Under the pieces are notes generated by a model. It saw nothing but the letters and a program-made list of their open reading frames with translations. It was not told the DNA's origin and did not search any database. Made by a program: the position numbers and the translations under genes. A stretch of DNA of 64,000 bases from Solwaraspora sp. WMMA2056 (GTDB lineage Bacteria > Actinomycetota > Actinomycetes > Mycobacteriales > Micromonosporaceae), in NCBI RefSeq assembly GCF_030345095.1, contig NZ_CP128360.1, forward strand, positions 1,798,001 through 1,862,000, written 5' to 3'. Positions 43,224 through 54,395 of the stretch are shown here, one piece after another (the stretch's first letter is position 1; each line of letters opens with the position of its first letter).

Positions 43224-44753
43224 TCAGGCCGGCTGCAGTCGGGGTTCCACCCAGCCGGTCTCGGTCAGATGGTGCAGCACCGCCTGCACGCCTGCCTCGA
43301 TGCTCATTTCGCTGGTGTCGAGCACCAGATCGGCGTCGGTCGGCTCCTCGTACGGGTCGTCGACGCCGGTCATCCCGGTCAACTGGCCGGCGCGGGCCTT
43401 GGCGTACAGGCCTTTGCGGTCGCGGGCCTCGCAGATCTCCAGCGGCGTCGCCACCCAGACCAGCAGGAAGCCGGCCCCGGCCTCCGCCGCCATCTGCCGG
43501 GCAGCCGCCCGGGCCTGCGCGTACGGGGCGATCGGGCAGCAGATCGACACCCCGTGGTGACGGCCCACCTCGGCGGCGACCCAGGCGATCCGGCGCACGT
43601 TACGGTCCCGGTCGGCCTTGGAGAAGGTCAGCCCGGCCGACAGTTCCCGGCGTACCACGTCGCCGTCGAGCAGGGTGACGGTGCGGTCTCCGGACTCGCG
43701 CAGCGCGTCGGCGACCCCTCGGGCGATGGTCGACTTACCGGAGCCGGACAGCCCGGTGAAGAACACCACCAGCCCACGGTGGCGCCGGGGCGGCCGGGCC
43801 CGGGCCAACTCCCGCGCCACCGCCGGTGGGGTGTGCCACTCCGGCAGCGGGAAGCCCCGGTCGAGCAGGTCGTCGATCTCCTCCTGGCTCAACGCCAGGC
43901 GTCGGTTGCGCGGCGGGATGTCGTCGCGCCAGCGCCACTGCCCGTCCCGGTTGTCGTAGGCCAGCTCCCGGGGCACCAGCACCCGGGGGCCGCCGCCGGA
44001 GAGCATCTCGCCGGTGGAGAGTAGATGGGTGACGCCGTACGCGGCGGCCACCCGGGCCCGCAGCAGTGCGTCACGGATCTCGTCGCCGCGCCGGGTCAGC
44101 TGCACCGCGACCAGCGTCGCCGGCGGCATCCGGTCGCGGGCGGCGAAGACCGACCGGACCAGCACCTCGGGGGTCAGCCCGCTGATCCCGCCGTCGGCTA
44201 CCGGAATCAGGATCAGCAGGTGCGCGGCCAGGGTACGGGCGGCGTGTGCGATCTGCGCCAACTGAGGGCGGTGCAACGGACGGTCGGCGATGACCCCGAG
44301 CACCCGCCCCGGCGGCAGCAGCGCGCGTACCTCCTCGGGGTTGCGGCGCAGCCGCTGGAACGGCCCGTGGACGCCGTCACCGAGCCGACGGACCCGGCCG
44401 CCGACGGCCGAGTAGCCGTCCCGGCTCGGCCAGGCGTCGACGACGTCCAGCGCCGCCACCGGAGCACCCTCGGTATCGGCCAGCACCAGCACCCGTTGCA
44501 GCGGGTTGGTCAGGTCGAGACCGGCGACGAGGCTGGCCGGCACCTCCAGGGTGACCGGCACCGGCCAGACCGTGCCGTCGGCCAGCCGGCCGCGGCTGCG
44601 CAGCGAGGTCAGGTCGGCACGGGTGTGGAAGCCGGTCAACGGGGCGTAGGCACCGGACAGGATCAGCTCAAGATCGGCCAGCTCGAACGGCCGCGGCGTG
44701 TACGCCGGCGCGTCCCGCAGCACGTCGTCAGGCAGCACCCAGCCGTCGGTCAT
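43224..44753 (-). CDS. ATP-sulfurylase-like/APS kinase fusion
   Basis: 509 residues. Residues ~1-310 align in layout with ATP sulfurylase (PUA-like domain with LSGAYAPLTGF, then the catalytic domain). The catalytic motifs are lost, however. QxRNPxHxxH reads IADRPLHRPQ (155-164), keeping only one His, and GRDHAG is replaced by STGEML (246-251). Residues ~325-509 are a complete APS kinase: P-loop GLSGSGKS (334-341), DGDVVR (363-368), FSKADRDRNVRRI (377-389) and GVDDPYEEP (463-471). So the protein should make PAPS from APS, while the sulfurylase half may be structural. The ATG at 44753 precedes MTDGWVLP. It lies upstream of the sulfotransferase. Confidence 0.88.
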   Translation of the reverse strand: MTDGWVLPDDVLRDAPAYTPRPFELADLELILSGAYAPLTGFHTRADLTSLRSRGRLADGTVWPVPVTLEVPASLVAGLDLTNPLQRVLVLADTEGAPVAALDVVDAWPSRDGYSAVGGRVRRLGDGVHGPFQRLRRNPEEVRALLPPGRVLGVIADRPLHRPQLAQIAHAARTLAAHLLILIPVADGGISGLTPEVLVRSVFAARDRMPPATLVAVQLTRRGDEIRDALLRARVAAAYGVTHLLSTGEMLSGGGPRVLVPRELAYDNRDGQWRWRDDIPPRNRRLALSQEEIDDLLDRGFPLPEWHTPPAVARELARARPPRRHRGLVVFFTGLSGSGKSTIARGVADALRESGDRTVTLLDGDVVRRELSAGLTFSKADRDRNVRRIAWVAAEVGRHHGVSICCPIAPYAQARAAARQMAAEAGAGFLLVWVATPLEICEARDRKGLYAKARAGQLTGMTGVDDPYEEPTDADLVLDTSEMSIEAGVQAVLHHLTETGWVEPRLQPA

Positions 44754-45002
44754 CACACCCCCAATGGATCGGCTCACAGTTTCGCAGCCTGCCGGCCGTG
44801 GGTCGAGACTGGCACGGCGAGTTCTCTCGCCATCGCAGGATGTCGACGTCCGATCCGGGTCGAACCGGAACAAGGTTCGGCACCGATCGGCGCGGGCAAC
44901 CTCTGACGGCGCGGCGGCGGACCACCCCTAGTGGCGGAGCGTGGGGTGCACCTCAGGGAACATTGAGGGGGAAACCCCATCCCACCAGGTGCCAGGTCTT
45001 TC

Positions 45003-45015
45003 TACGCTGACCGGG
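45003..45015 (+). promoter_or_regulatory. -10 box of the ABC-2 operon
   Basis: TACGCT (45003-45008) lies exactly seven bases before the GTG at 45015, which should therefore be at or next to the transcription start. No Shine-Dalgarno sequence is present. Confidence 0.55.
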
Positions 45016-45944
45016 TGACTCTCATCGCGACCGAAGCGCTGACCAAGACGTACGGCGGGCGGGTGACGGCCCTGGCCGACCTTACCGTCGACGTGCAGCC
45101 CGGCATCGTCGGCCTGGTCGGCGCCAACGGCGCCGGCAAGTCGACCCTCATCAAGATCCTCCTCGGCCTGCTCGCGCCGACCAGCGGTCAGGCCCGCGTC
45201 CTCGGGCTCGACCCGACCACCGACACCGACGCGGTCCGTGCCCGGGTCGGCTACATGCCGGAGAACGACTGCCTGCCACCGGACCTCAGCGCCGCCGAAT
45301 TCGTCACCCACCTGGGGCGGATCAGCGGGTTGCCGCGCGCCGCCGCCCGGGAACGGGCCTCCGAGGCACTGCGCCACGTCGGGCTCTACGAGGAGCGGTA
45401 CCGCCAGATCGGCGGCTACTCCACCGGCATGAAACAACGGGTCAAGCTGGCCCAGGCGCTGGTGCACGACCCGGACCTGCTGCTGCTGGACGAGCCGACC
45501 AACGGCCTCGACCCGGCCGGCCGGGACGCCATGCTGGCCCTCATTCACCGCATCGGCTCCGAGTTCGGCATCTCGGTGGTGGTCTGCTCGCACCTGCTCG
45601 GCGAGGTGGAGCGGATCTGCGACTCGCTGATCGCCATCGACGGTGGTCGGCTGCTGCGCTCCGCTCAGCTCTCCGACATGACCACCACCAGCGACGTGCT
45701 CGCCATCGAGGTCAGCGAGGGCGCCGACGCGCTCGCCGCCCGGCTGGCCGCCGCCGACCTGCTGGTCACCCGGGAAGGGCAGCTGCTGCTGGTGCCGGTG
45801 CCCACCGACGGCGGCACAGACGTGTACGACCGGATCCTCACCGCGGTCGTCGACCTCGACCTGCCGCTGCACCGGCTCGACCAGCGCCGGCACCGGGTCG
45901 CCGAACTCTTCGCCACCACGGAGGACACCCGTGCCAACGTCTGA
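45015..45944 (+). CDS. ABC-2 exporter ATPase, first pair
   Basis: 309 residues. Walker A GANGAGKST, signature YSTGMKQR, Walker B LLLDEPTNGLD and H-loop VVCSHLLGEVE are intact. A C-terminal ~75-residue extension follows the DRA-type ATPase core. The GTG at 45015 appears leaderless. The permease gene overlaps its end by 14 bases. It drives an exporter with the next gene; the substrate is unknown. Confidence 0.92.
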   Translation: MTLIATEALTKTYGGRVTALADLTVDVQPGIVGLVGANGAGKSTLIKILLGLLAPTSGQARVLGLDPTTDTDAVRARVGYMPENDCLPPDLSAAEFVTHLGRISGLPRAAARERASEALRHVGLYEERYRQIGGYSTGMKQRVKLAQALVHDPDLLLLDEPTNGLDPAGRDAMLALIHRIGSEFGISVVVCSHLLGEVERICDSLIAIDGGRLLRSAQLSDMTTTSDVLAIEVSEGADALAARLAAADLLVTREGQLLLVPVPTDGGTDVYDRILTAVVDLDLPLHRLDQRRHRVAELFATTEDTRANV

Positions 45945-46865
45945 TCAGCTCACCGCTGCCACCAGCGCGGCCCCGGCCAGGTCCCAGACCCCGGCCGGCG
46001 TCATCCATGACATCGGCTACCAGCGGTACGCCGGCACCCGGCTCGGCCGCCGGCACGTCGTCGGCGCGTTGTACGCGCACAGCCTGCGTACCGCCTTCGG
46101 GTTGGGCCGTAGCGCCAAGGCCAAGATCTTTCCCTGGTTCATCGTCGCCATCGTGGTGGCGGTCGCCGCCGGTCTGGTCGCCATCCGCGCCCAACTGGGC
46201 CAGGTGATCCTGCACTACGCCCAGTTCGCCGACGCGATGAGCTGGCTGGTGATCTTCTTCGTCGCGGTGGTCGCCCCGGAGCTGGTCTCCCGCGACCTGG
46301 GCAGCGGCGTACTGCCGCTGTACTTCTCCCGACCGCTACGCATCGCCGACTACCCGCTGGCCAAGTTCGCCGCACTGGCCACCGCCGTGTTCATGCTGCT
46401 CGGCGTACCGCAGCTGGTGATGTTCCTCGGCGGCGCCTTCACCACCGACACCGGCTGGTCCGGGGTGTGGAACGAAGTCACCGACCTGGCACCCGGCCTG
46501 GCGTACGCGCTGCTGTGGGCCGCCGTGTTCAGCGCCATCGGGCTGACGGTCGCCTCGGTCACCGGCAAGCGGGCCTTCGCCGCCGGCGGAGTCGTCGCCG
46601 TCTTCCTGATGACCACCCCGATCGTCGGGGTGCTGTCGGTGCTGCCGTCGGTCACCGCAAACCAGCTCGCCGGCCTGGCCGCCCCGTCCAGCCTGGTGCA
46701 GGGCACCGGCCTGTGGCTGTTCCGCGATGCGCTGATCACCGGTCCCGACGACCCCGGCGGCATCGGCATCGGCGACTTCGGCCCGGTGTACGGCCTGGTC
46801 ACCGTCGTGTTGATCGCCGGCTGTGTCGCCGCCCTGCTCGCCCGCTACCGGAAGGCGGCCCGTCG

Positions 46866-46869
<4 letters not shown>
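45931..46869 (+). CDS. ABC-2 permease, first pair
   Basis: 312 residues with a hydrophilic ~65-residue N-terminus and six membrane segments. The conserved ABC-2 feature APELVSRDLGSGVLPLYFSRPLRIADY lies after segment 2. The GTG at 45931 is inside the end of the ATPase gene, so the pair is coupled. The stop overlaps the next ATPase start (ATGA). Confidence 0.88.
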
Positions 46870-47891
<1,022 letters not shown>

Positions 47892-47896
47892 CCGCC

Positions 47897-48610
47897 GTGA
47901 ACTCGACCATCATGTGGATCACCGCGCGCGGGCTGTTCGGCCGCCGCCGGTTCCTGCTCCTGCTGCCGCTACCGGCGCTGGTGATCGCCCTCGCGGTGCT
48001 CTGCCGGTCCCTCGGCGTCGCCCCGAGCAACTGGGCGCAGCCGGTGCTGATCGCGCTGGGCTTGGCCGTCGTGCTACCCGTCGTCGCGCTGATCGTCGGC
48101 ACCGGAGTGCTCGGCTCGGAGATCGACGACGGCACCATCGTGCACGTGCTCAGCAAGCCGCTGCCGCGCTGGCAGATCGTGCTGCCGAAGCTGGCCGTCG
48201 CGGTCGGCGTCACCACGCTCACCGTGGCGGTGCCGCTCTACGTCGCCGGAGTGCTCGCCGAATCGGTCCGGCTCGGCCTGGCCCTGGCCGCGGCGAGCGC
48301 CCTGGGTGCGCTGGCGTACTCGGCGTTCTTCGTGGCGTTGAGCCTGGTCACCCGTAGGCCGGTGCTGCTCGGCCTGGTCTACGTCCTGGTCTGGGAAGGG
48401 CTGCTCGGCAACTTCGTCTCGGGCACCCGGGTGCTCTCCATCCAGCAGTACGTGATCACCTTCGCCGACCGGATCGCCGCCACCGCGCTCTTCGACGGTC
48501 AGGTGTCGGTCACCGTCTCGGCGATCATGACCGTGGTGATCGCGGTGCTGTTCACCCTGCTCGCCATCGACCGGCTCCGCTCGTTCAGCGTGGCTGGCGA
48601 AACCAGCTGA
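47897..48610 (+). CDS. ABC-2 permease, second pair
   Basis: 237 residues with six membrane segments and almost no soluble part. The ABC-2 feature GSEIDDGTIVHVLSKPLPRWQIVLPK follows segment 2. The GTG at 47897 is preceded by GGAGG ten bases upstream; longer frames overlap the ATPase gene. It ends the four-gene operon, which is closed by a strong hairpin. Two tandem ATPase-permease pairs suggest a heteromeric exporter or two related ones. Confidence 0.87.
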   Translation: MNSTIMWITARGLFGRRRFLLLLPLPALVIALAVLCRSLGVAPSNWAQPVLIALGLAVVLPVVALIVGTGVLGSEIDDGTIVHVLSKPLPRWQIVLPKLAVAVGVTTLTVAVPLYVAGVLAESVRLGLALAAASALGALAYSAFFVALSLVTRRPVLLGLVYVLVWEGLLGNFVSGTRVLSIQQYVITFADRIAATALFDGQVSVTVSAIMTVVIAVLFTLLAIDRLRSFSVAGETS

Positions 48611-48660
48611 ACCAGCTGAACCGGCCGTACCGAGCGGCTGCGCATCCGGGGGGTGCCCGT

Positions 48661-48694
48661 GCCGGCCGACCAGTCTCCCCACTGGTCGGCCGGC
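48661..48694. terminator. Bidirectional terminator between ABC operon and ppc
   Basis: GCCGGCCGACCAGT (48661-48674) and ACTGGTCGGCCGGC (48681-48694) form a perfect 14-bp stem with a 6-base loop between convergent genes. Confidence 0.9.
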
Positions 48695-48731
48695 CCGGTG
48701 CGCGTCAGCTGTGGCCGCCGGCCGGGCAGGC

Positions 48732-51614
48732 TCAGCCGGTGTTGCGCATCCCGGCGGCGATGCCGTTGACCGTGGTCAGCAGGGCCCGCTCCAACGCGGT
48801 GTTGTCACTCGGCGCCCGACGCGCCCCCGGTGCGGTCGCCACCGTCCGGGTCGCCGCCCCCGACTCGCGGTACTGCCGCAGCAACGCCACCTGCAGGTGG
48901 TGCAGCGGCTCCAGGTAGGTGTCCCGCACGGCGAGCGTGCGCTGCAGCACGTTGTTGTTCTGCAGCAGACTCGACGACCCGGTGATCGCCAGCACCTCGC
49001 GTACCGTCCGCTCGTACTCGTCGGAGATCTTGTCGAAGATCGGCTGCAGCGGACCCGGCACCAGCGTCTCCACATAGCGCCGCGCGATGCTCAGATCGGT
49101 CTTGGTCAGCATCATCTCGACGTTCGACAGGAACGTGCGGAAGAAGTGCCACTGGTCGTACATCTCGCCGAGCACGTTCGACAGGCCCGCCTCGCGGGCG
49201 GCTGCCAGCCCGGACCCGACGCCGAACCAGCCGGGCACGATCTGGCGCGACTGGGTCCAGCCGAACACCCACGGGATCGCCCGCAGCCCACCCAGCCCGG
49301 CACCGGTGTTGGGCCGCTTCGCCGGCCGGGAACCGATGTTGAGCGCGCCCAGCAGCTCCGTCGGGGTCGCCGCCCAGAAGTACGCCGGCAGGTCCGGGTC
49401 CTCGACCAGCGACCGGTAACAGCGGAACGCCGAGTCGGAGACGACGTCCATCGCCGAGTCCCAGTTCTCCAGCAGCTCAAGCGGCTGGCGCGGCGCGGTG
49501 TGCAGCAGCGTCGCCTGCAGCACCGCCGCCACGGTCAGCTCCAGGTTTTCCCGGGCCAGGGCGGGGATCGTGTACTTGTCGGAGATCACCTCACCCTGCT
49601 CGGTCACCTTGATCGCGCCGTCGAGGGTGCCGTACGGCTGGGCCAGGATCGCCTCGTGCGTCGGCCCGCCGCCGCGACCGACCGTGCCGCCACGGCCGTG
49701 GAACAGCCGCAGCCGTACGCCGTGGCGCGCCGCGACGTCCCGCAACGCCCGCTGCGCCTTGTGAATCTTCCACTGGCTGGTGGTGATGCCGGCCTCCTTG
49801 TTGGAGTCGGAGTAGCCCAGCATCACCTCCTGCACCTCGCCACGCGCCCGCACGATCGCCCGGTACGCCGGCAGCGACAGCAGTTCGTCGAGCAGGTCGC
49901 CGCCGGCGTCCAGTTCCGCCGGGGTCTCCAGCAGCGGCACGAAACCGACCCGGGCCTGCCCGGTGTGCACGTCGACCAGCCCGGCCTCGCGGGCCAGCAC
50001 CGCCGCCGCGAGGACGTCGTCGCAGCCCAGCGTCATCGAGATGATGTACGACTCGACGACCTCCGGACCGAACCGCTGCTGCGCCTCGCGGATCGTGCTG
50101 AACACGGTGAACGTCTTACGCGCCGACTCGGTCAACGGGGTGTCGATACTGGACAGCGGGCGGCGCCCGGTCAGCTCGTCGGCCAGCAGCTTCGTCCGCT
50201 CGGGGCGGCTCAACGAGTTGTAGTCGGGCACCTCGCCGACCCGCGCGTACATCTGCGCCAGCACCGCGTGGTGCGCCTCGGCGTGCTCGCGCACGTCCAG
50301 CGTCGCCAGGTGCAGGCCGAACGCGGCCACCGTACGGATCGCCGACGCCAGCTTGCCGACCGCCGTCAACTGCCCGGCGTTACGGGCCAGCGACGCCCGC
50401 ATCAGCTCCAGGTCGGCCAGCAGCTCGTCGGAGCCCTGGTAGTCGCGCCCCGGCACGTGCGCGGTGCCCTGGTTGAGCCGCAACCGGGTGTTCGCCAGCT
50501 TCGCCTTCACGCAGCGCGCCTTCAGCCGGTACGGCTCCTCCGCGTTCGTCCGCCGGAACCGCTGCGCCACCTCCGGCAACGCGTCGAGGTCCTTGGCCAG
50601 ACTGGCGGAAAGATCCAACGACACCCCGCGTAGCCGCCGGGACACCGACACCTCGCTGATCAGCGCGTCCATCGCCGCGTCGGTGGCCTGAATCCCGTGC
50701 TCGTGCTGGATCATCAGCACGTCGCGGGTCACCGCCGGCGTCACGTACGGGTTACCGTCCCGGTCCCCACCGATCCAACTGCCGAAGGTCAACGGCCGCG
50801 ACGTGGGTGACGTTTCCACGCCCAGCCGGCGCAGCGTGTCGGCGAGGTCGTCGAGCACCTGCGGGGCGGCGTCGGCGTACAGGTCCCGCAGGTAGTAGAC
50901 GGCGTTGCGGGCCTCGTCGGTCGGATCCGGGCGGTCCAGCCGCAACTCGTCGGTCTGCCAGAGCAGGTCGAGCAGCTCCGCCAGCCGTCGGCTGCTCGCC
51001 GAGGTGTGCTCGCTGGCGCCGTAGAGCACCGCCTCGGTCATCTCCACGTCGAGCTCGTCGGCGACCGCCCGCAGCTTCGACAGGATCGACCGCCGGGCCG
51101 CCTCGGTCGGGTGCGCGGTGAACACCGGGCGGACCGCCAGCCGGCGGGCGGCGGCGGCGATCTCGTCCGCCGACACCCCCCGCTCGGAGATCAACGTCGC
51201 CGCCTTGTCCAGCCAGCCACCCTCGGTGGCCCGCCGGCGGCGCAGGTCCCGGGCCCGGTGCACCTGCTCGGTGATGTTGGCCAGGTGGAAGTAGGTGGAG
51301 AAGGCGCGGGCCAGCTTCGTACCCGTCGTGACGTCCATCGCGCTGAGCCGGTTGGCGGCGGCCTCGGCGTCGCTGCGTACCTGGGCGCGGATCTCCTCGA
51401 CCAGGTCGAGCAGCGGCTGACCCTCCTGCCGGGCCAGCGTCTGGCCGAGCAGCGTGCCGAGCCGGCGGATGTCCGCCCGCAGCGCCGCGTCCGGCCCCTC
51501 CTGCTCCTGACTGCTGCCGGAGGCGTCGAGCGTCGTGTCGAGCCGGGTGGCGTCGAGCGTCGCGGCGTCGGTCTGCGGGGCGTCGGGCATCGGGTTTGCG
51601 GACAGCTCGGTCAC
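48732..51614 (-). CDS. ppc: Phosphoenolpyruvate carboxylase
   Basis: 960 residues. It carboxylates PEP to oxaloacetate to refill the citric acid cycle. The catalytic His is in [13 protein letters not shown] (about 164-176), the Arg/Lys region in [14 protein letters not shown], the Lys and Arg loop in [11 protein letters not shown], and the Gly-rich mobile loop is [16 protein letters not shown]. The C-terminus ends in RNTG, as the family requires. The GTG at 51614 has GAGGAG upstream; its first ~50 residues are a variable low-complexity lead. It has its own terminator. Confidence 0.97.
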   Translation of the reverse strand: MTELSANPMPDAPQTDAATLDATRLDTTLDASGSSQEQEGPDAALRADIRRLGTLLGQTLARQEGQPLLDLVEEIRAQVRSDAEAAANRLSAMDVTTGTKLARAFSTYFHLANITEQVHRARDLRRRRATEGGWLDKAATLISERGVSADEIAAAARRLAVRPVFTAHPTEAARRSILSKLRAVADELDVEMTEAVLYGASEHTSASSRRLAELLDLLWQTDELRLDRPDPTDEARNAVYYLRDLYADAAPQVLDDLADTLRRLGVETSPTSRPLTFGSWIGGDRDGNPYVTPAVTRDVLMIQHEHGIQATDAAMDALISEVSVSRRLRGVSLDLSASLAKDLDALPEVAQRFRRTNAEEPYRLKARCVKAKLANTRLRLNQGTAHVPGRDYQGSDELLADLELMRASLARNAGQLTAVGKLASAIRTVAAFGLHLATLDVREHAEAHHAVLAQMYARVGEVPDYNSLSRPERTKLLADELTGRRPLSSIDTPLTESARKTFTVFSTIREAQQRFGPEVVESYIISMTLGCDDVLAAAVLAREAGLVDVHTGQARVGFVPLLETPAELDAGGDLLDELLSLPAYRAIVRARGEVQEVMLGYSDSNKEAGITTSQWKIHKAQRALRDVAARHGVRLRLFHGRGGTVGRGGGPTHEAILAQPYGTLDGAIKVTEQGEVISDKYTIPALARENLELTVAAVLQATLLHTAPRQPLELLENWDSAMDVVSDSAFRCYRSLVEDPDLPAYFWAATPTELLGALNIGSRPAKRPNTGAGLGGLRAIPWVFGWTQSRQIVPGWFGVGSGLAAAREAGLSNVLGEMYDQWHFFRTFLSNVEMMLTKTDLSIARRYVETLVPGPLQPIFDKISDEYERTVREVLAITGSSSLLQNNNVLQRTLAVRDTYLEPLHHLQVALLRQYRESGAATRTVATAPGARRAPSDNTALERALLTTVNGIAAGMRNTG

Positions 51615-51737
51615 TGGTCGCTCCTCACGCGAGTACGAGGGACGGCGCTGTCCGACATCTTTGGATGCTATCGGCGATCGCCCCGGGCGCGGGGAAACTG
51701 GTGAGTCTTGTCTCAACGATCGGCGTACCGTGCCGGA

Positions 51738-52922
51738 ATGTCCTCTTCTGCTCCTCCGCAAGGGTCCTGCCGACGCCCAGTGTCGAAGGTGCGGCCGGGG
51801 GACCGGGTCGCGGTTCTGTCACCCTCCGCCGGGCTTGCGGCCGTCTACCCACATGTGTACGAATTAGGGCTACGTCGGCTGCGCGACCAGCTCGGCCTCG
51901 TGCCCGTGGAGTACCCCAGCACCAGGGCCGCGCACGCCTCACCGGCTGACCGCGCCGCCGACGTGACGGCCGCCTTCGCCGACCCGGACATCGCCGCCGT
52001 ACTGGCCACCGTCGGCGGTGACGACCAGCTGACGGTCATCCGCCACCTCGACGACGAGGTGCTGCGGGCGAACCCGAAGCCGTTCTTCGGCTACTCCGAC
52101 AACACCAACCTGCTGCACCACCTCTACCAGCTGCACGCTCAGGGGGCGGTCGCCTTCCACGGCGGCTCGGTGCTGGTGCACCTGGGCCGGCCGGGCGCGA
52201 TGCACCCGCTGACTCTGGCCTCCCTACGTGCCGCCCTCTTCACCGACGACTGGTACGAACTCGTCGCCTCGCCGGACTACTCCGACGAACCGCTCGACTG
52301 GTCGGACCTGACCGCCCCTGGTGCCTTGGAGTCGGTGACACCGCCGATGACGCCGGCCACCGGCTGGCACTGGCACATCCCCACGTCCCCTGGCCCGGCG
52401 GTCATTGAGGGGCCGGTGTGGGGTGGGAACCTGGAGATCATCTCCTGGCTCGCCGCAGCAGACCGACTCGCGCCTCCTTCGCGCTTTTCCGGGCACGTCC
52501 TGCTGCTGGAGACCTCGCAGGAGCTGCCGTCGGACGTCGAGGTGTACCGCATGCTGCGCAACCTCGGTGAGCGCGGTCTGCTCGCCGCGTTCGCCGCCGT
52601 ACTGGTCGGGCGGGCAAAAGCCTGGGACTTCGGCTGCCGCCGTACGCCGAGCGAGAAGGCTGCGTACGCCGCTGCCCAGCGGGCGGCCGTGCTGCGCGCC
52701 TTCACCGAGTACGGCAGCGCTGTCAGCCCTGGTGGTGTCGTGGGTGGTGCTGGTGGTGGCGCTGGTGGTGGCGCTGGTTTTGGGGTTGGCGTTGATGTTG
52801 GTGCTGGGCCGGTGATTGTGTTCGACCTTGACGTCGGGCACACCGACCCGCAGCTGATCGTCCCGATCGGCGGACTCGCCCGGATCGACGTCGCCGCCCG
52901 CCGCATCCACGTGCACTACTGA
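51738..52922 (+). CDS. S66-family peptidase (LD-carboxypeptidase/MccF-like)
   Basis: 394 residues. N-terminal domain: [15 protein letters not shown], then catalytic Ser in [10 protein letters not shown] (about 114-123). The C-terminal domain has [15 protein letters not shown] (catalytic Glu) and GHTDPQ with the catalytic His. S66 enzymes cleave the L,D bond of peptidoglycan tetrapeptides or, in MccF, confer self-immunity by cleaving a nucleotide-peptide. A Gly/Val-rich insertion of about 25 residues (52729-52815) breaks the segment before [11 protein letters not shown]. The ATG at 51738 is nearest to the conserved start. Confidence 0.88.
   Translation: MSSSAPPQGSCRRPVSKVRPGDRVAVLSPSAGLAAVYPHVYELGLRRLRDQLGLVPVEYPSTRAAHASPADRAADVTAAFADPDIAAVLATVGGDDQLTVIRHLDDEVLRANPKPFFGYSDNTNLLHHLYQLHAQGAVAFHGGSVLVHLGRPGAMHPLTLASLRAALFTDDWYELVASPDYSDEPLDWSDLTAPGALESVTPPMTPATGWHWHIPTSPGPAVIEGPVWGGNLEIISWLAAADRLAPPSRFSGHVLLLETSQELPSDVEVYRMLRNLGERGLLAAFAAVLVGRAKAWDFGCRRTPSEKAAYAAAQRAAVLRAFTEYGSAVSPGGVVGGAGGGAGGGAGFGVGVDVGAGPVIVFDLDVGHTDPQLIVPIGGLARIDVAARRIHVHY
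52729..52815 (+). repeat. GGT/GCT low-complexity run inside the S66 gene
   Basis: A run of GGTGGT, GCTGGTGGTGGC and similar triplets encodes [19 protein letters not shown]. It uses T at third positions (GGT, GTT, GAT) far more than the surrounding G/C-ending codons, so it looks like a recent triplet expansion. Confidence 0.75.
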
Positions 52923-52937
52923 CGCCCTCCGTCGCAG

Positions 52938-52994
52938 CGAGGGAACCTCCATTGTCGTTAAACCTGCCGGATGACGACAATGACGGTTCCCTCG
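52938..52994. repeat. Imperfect 21-base palindrome between convergent genes
   Basis: Bases 52938-52958 (CGAGGGAACCTCCATTGTCG...) and 52974-52994 are reverse complements at 19 of 21 positions around a 15-base centre. The arms contain an unusually A/T-rich part (ATTGTCGT). It may be a terminator or, like the element at 39927, a dispersed palindromic repeat. Confidence 0.65.
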
Positions 52995-53000
52995 AGCCGC

Positions 53001-53906
53001 TCAACCGACCTGTTGGGTGATGGCCTGTCGAACCAGCTCGGTGAGTTGCCCGCTTTGTCGGAGTACGTCGTCCGCAGTGAAGCGCAACGTCAGCCAGCCA
53101 GCGGCCCGCAGCGCGTTGTACCGGCTGATGTCACGGCGGAATGTAGTGCGCTCCCGATGATGGTCGCCTTCGTACTCGATCGCGATCCGCCACTGCGGGT
53201 AGGCAAGATCGACCCTGGCGATGAACCGTCCCGTCGGCAGGCGTACCTCGTACTGCGCGGTCGGGCGGGGCAGTCCGGCGTCGTGCAGCAGCAGCCGCAG
53301 CCGGGACTCCATCGGCGACTCGGTCCGTGGCTCGGCGAGTCCGACGAGCTCGCGCAGTTGAGCAATGCCACGTCCGCGAGGGTGGGCGTCCAGATAGCGG
53401 GCGAGGGCTTCGACGCGCAGCAGGCGGCGGTGCAGCATGGCGTCGAGTGCGGCGAGCGCGTCGGCGCGGGGCAGCAGCCGGACCAGGTCGAACGCGGTAC
53501 GCACCTCGGTGGTCAGCGGTACGCCGCCGAACAAGACGGTGATGTCGGTCGGGCCGAGAGTGCGACGGGAGATCGCCAGCCGAGGATGCGCGGCCAGCCG
53601 GGCCGAGCGGGGCAGGGTGACGTGCACCGGGCCGCCGCCTCGGGGGTGCAGGTCGACACCCCACAGCAGCGCGGCGCTCAGTCCGCTGACCGCGCCGCCG
53701 ACCGGCAACTTCACTGCCACCGCCTCGCACCACATCCGGTGGTCGTCGGCGTCGAAGGCCGTCGCCTGCACATAGACGTCGGGAAGCAGCCGTCGCCAGG
53801 TGGGTCCGCGCAGCATCTGCCAGGTGGCCAGGCCGGACGCGACCGCACGACTACCGGAGAACGGGGCCGACCTCAGCTCACGCGGAATCCTGGCGGCGCG
53901 GGACAT
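53001..53906 (-). CDS. DUF559-like protein with PD-(D/E)xK nuclease fold
   Basis: 301 residues. The N-terminal half resembles AbiEi-like winged-helix proteins of actinobacteria (ATWQMLRGPTWRRLLPDVYV, VSGLSAALLWGVDL). The C-terminal ~100 residues look like a Vsr/DUF559 endonuclease: ESPMESRLRLLLHDAGL (Glu), then RVDLAYPQWRIAIEYEGDHH with Asp and Glu as likely metal ligands. Many actinobacteria carry multiple copies of this protein type; its biological role is unknown. The start ATG at 53906 is unambiguous. Confidence 0.78.
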   Translation of the reverse strand: MSRAARIPRELRSAPFSGSRAVASGLATWQMLRGPTWRRLLPDVYVQATAFDADDHRMWCEAVAVKLPVGGAVSGLSAALLWGVDLHPRGGGPVHVTLPRSARLAAHPRLAISRRTLGPTDITVLFGGVPLTTEVRTAFDLVRLLPRADALAALDAMLHRRLLRVEALARYLDAHPRGRGIAQLRELVGLAEPRTESPMESRLRLLLHDAGLPRPTAQYEVRLPTGRFIARVDLAYPQWRIAIEYEGDHHRERTTFRRDISRYNALRAAGWLTLRFTADDVLRQSGQLTELVRQAITQQVG

Positions 53907-53960
53907 CGGCAGAGCCTGCCCGACGCCGAACGCCGACCGCAGCCCCGGTGGCCGGTTACG

Positions 53961-54185
53961 TCACCGATCCGACTGTTCCCGCACGAAGACACCCTCGCCC
54001 TGCCTGCCTTCGATCAGACCTTCGGCCTTGAGGATCAGCAGGGCTGTCCTGACCGAGCCGTACGACACGCCGTAGTGGTCGATGAGCCTCTGCGTCGTCG
54101 GCAGTTGATCACCAGGACGCAGCTCGCCTGAATGGATCTGGTCCCGGATGGCGGAAGCCACGCGTTCGTACTTGGGCATGGACAT
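53961..54185 (-). CDS. Minimal GntR regulator, 74 aa
   Basis: A lone GntR winged-helix domain: YERVASAIRDQIHSGELRPGDQLPTTQRL, then VSYGSVRTALLILKAEGLIEGRQGEGVFV, ending there. No effector domain exists. GGGAGA lies ten bases before the ATG at 54185. It is divergent from the gene at 54396, and between them lie two overlapping CGACA-N-TGTCG palindromes, likely its operator. Such minimal GntR genes beside DUF6907-like genes are frequent in actinobacterial accessory regions. Confidence 0.85.
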   Translation of the reverse strand: MSMPKYERVASAIRDQIHSGELRPGDQLPTTQRLIDHYGVSYGSVRTALLILKAEGLIEGRQGEGVFVREQSDR

Positions 54186-54248
54186 GTCGACTGGTCTCCC
54201 TGGCTCGCACCGCCAAGTAGACCACCGAAGATCGACAGCGTCTATTAC

Positions 54249-54272
54249 GTCGACAGTGTCGACAATGTCGAC
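54249..54272. promoter_or_regulatory. Overlapping palindromes, GntR operator candidate
   Basis: CGACAGTGTCG (54251-54261) and CGACAATGTCG (54260-54270) are two palindromes that share a CG and lie within a run of TCGACA units from about 54232 to 54272. They are centred in the divergent region of the GntR and DUF6907-like genes. Confidence 0.6.
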
Positions 54273-54395
54273 GCTCTGTCGTAACCTCGGTATTGCTCTC
54301 CTTGGCTCGCAACCGGGCAGAGCAGGTTTGTAGGCGGCCCGGGTGGAGTTGGCGCTCCAGGATCCCGGGCCTTGACCGGGAGAGGACCCCGGCCC

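Noticed and set aside
53001-53906. DUF559-like protein plus GntR as a toxin-antitoxin or phage-defence island
   Set aside because: The DUF559-like protein type is common as a lone gene in actinobacteria and no partner effector is present; no evidence of defence function.
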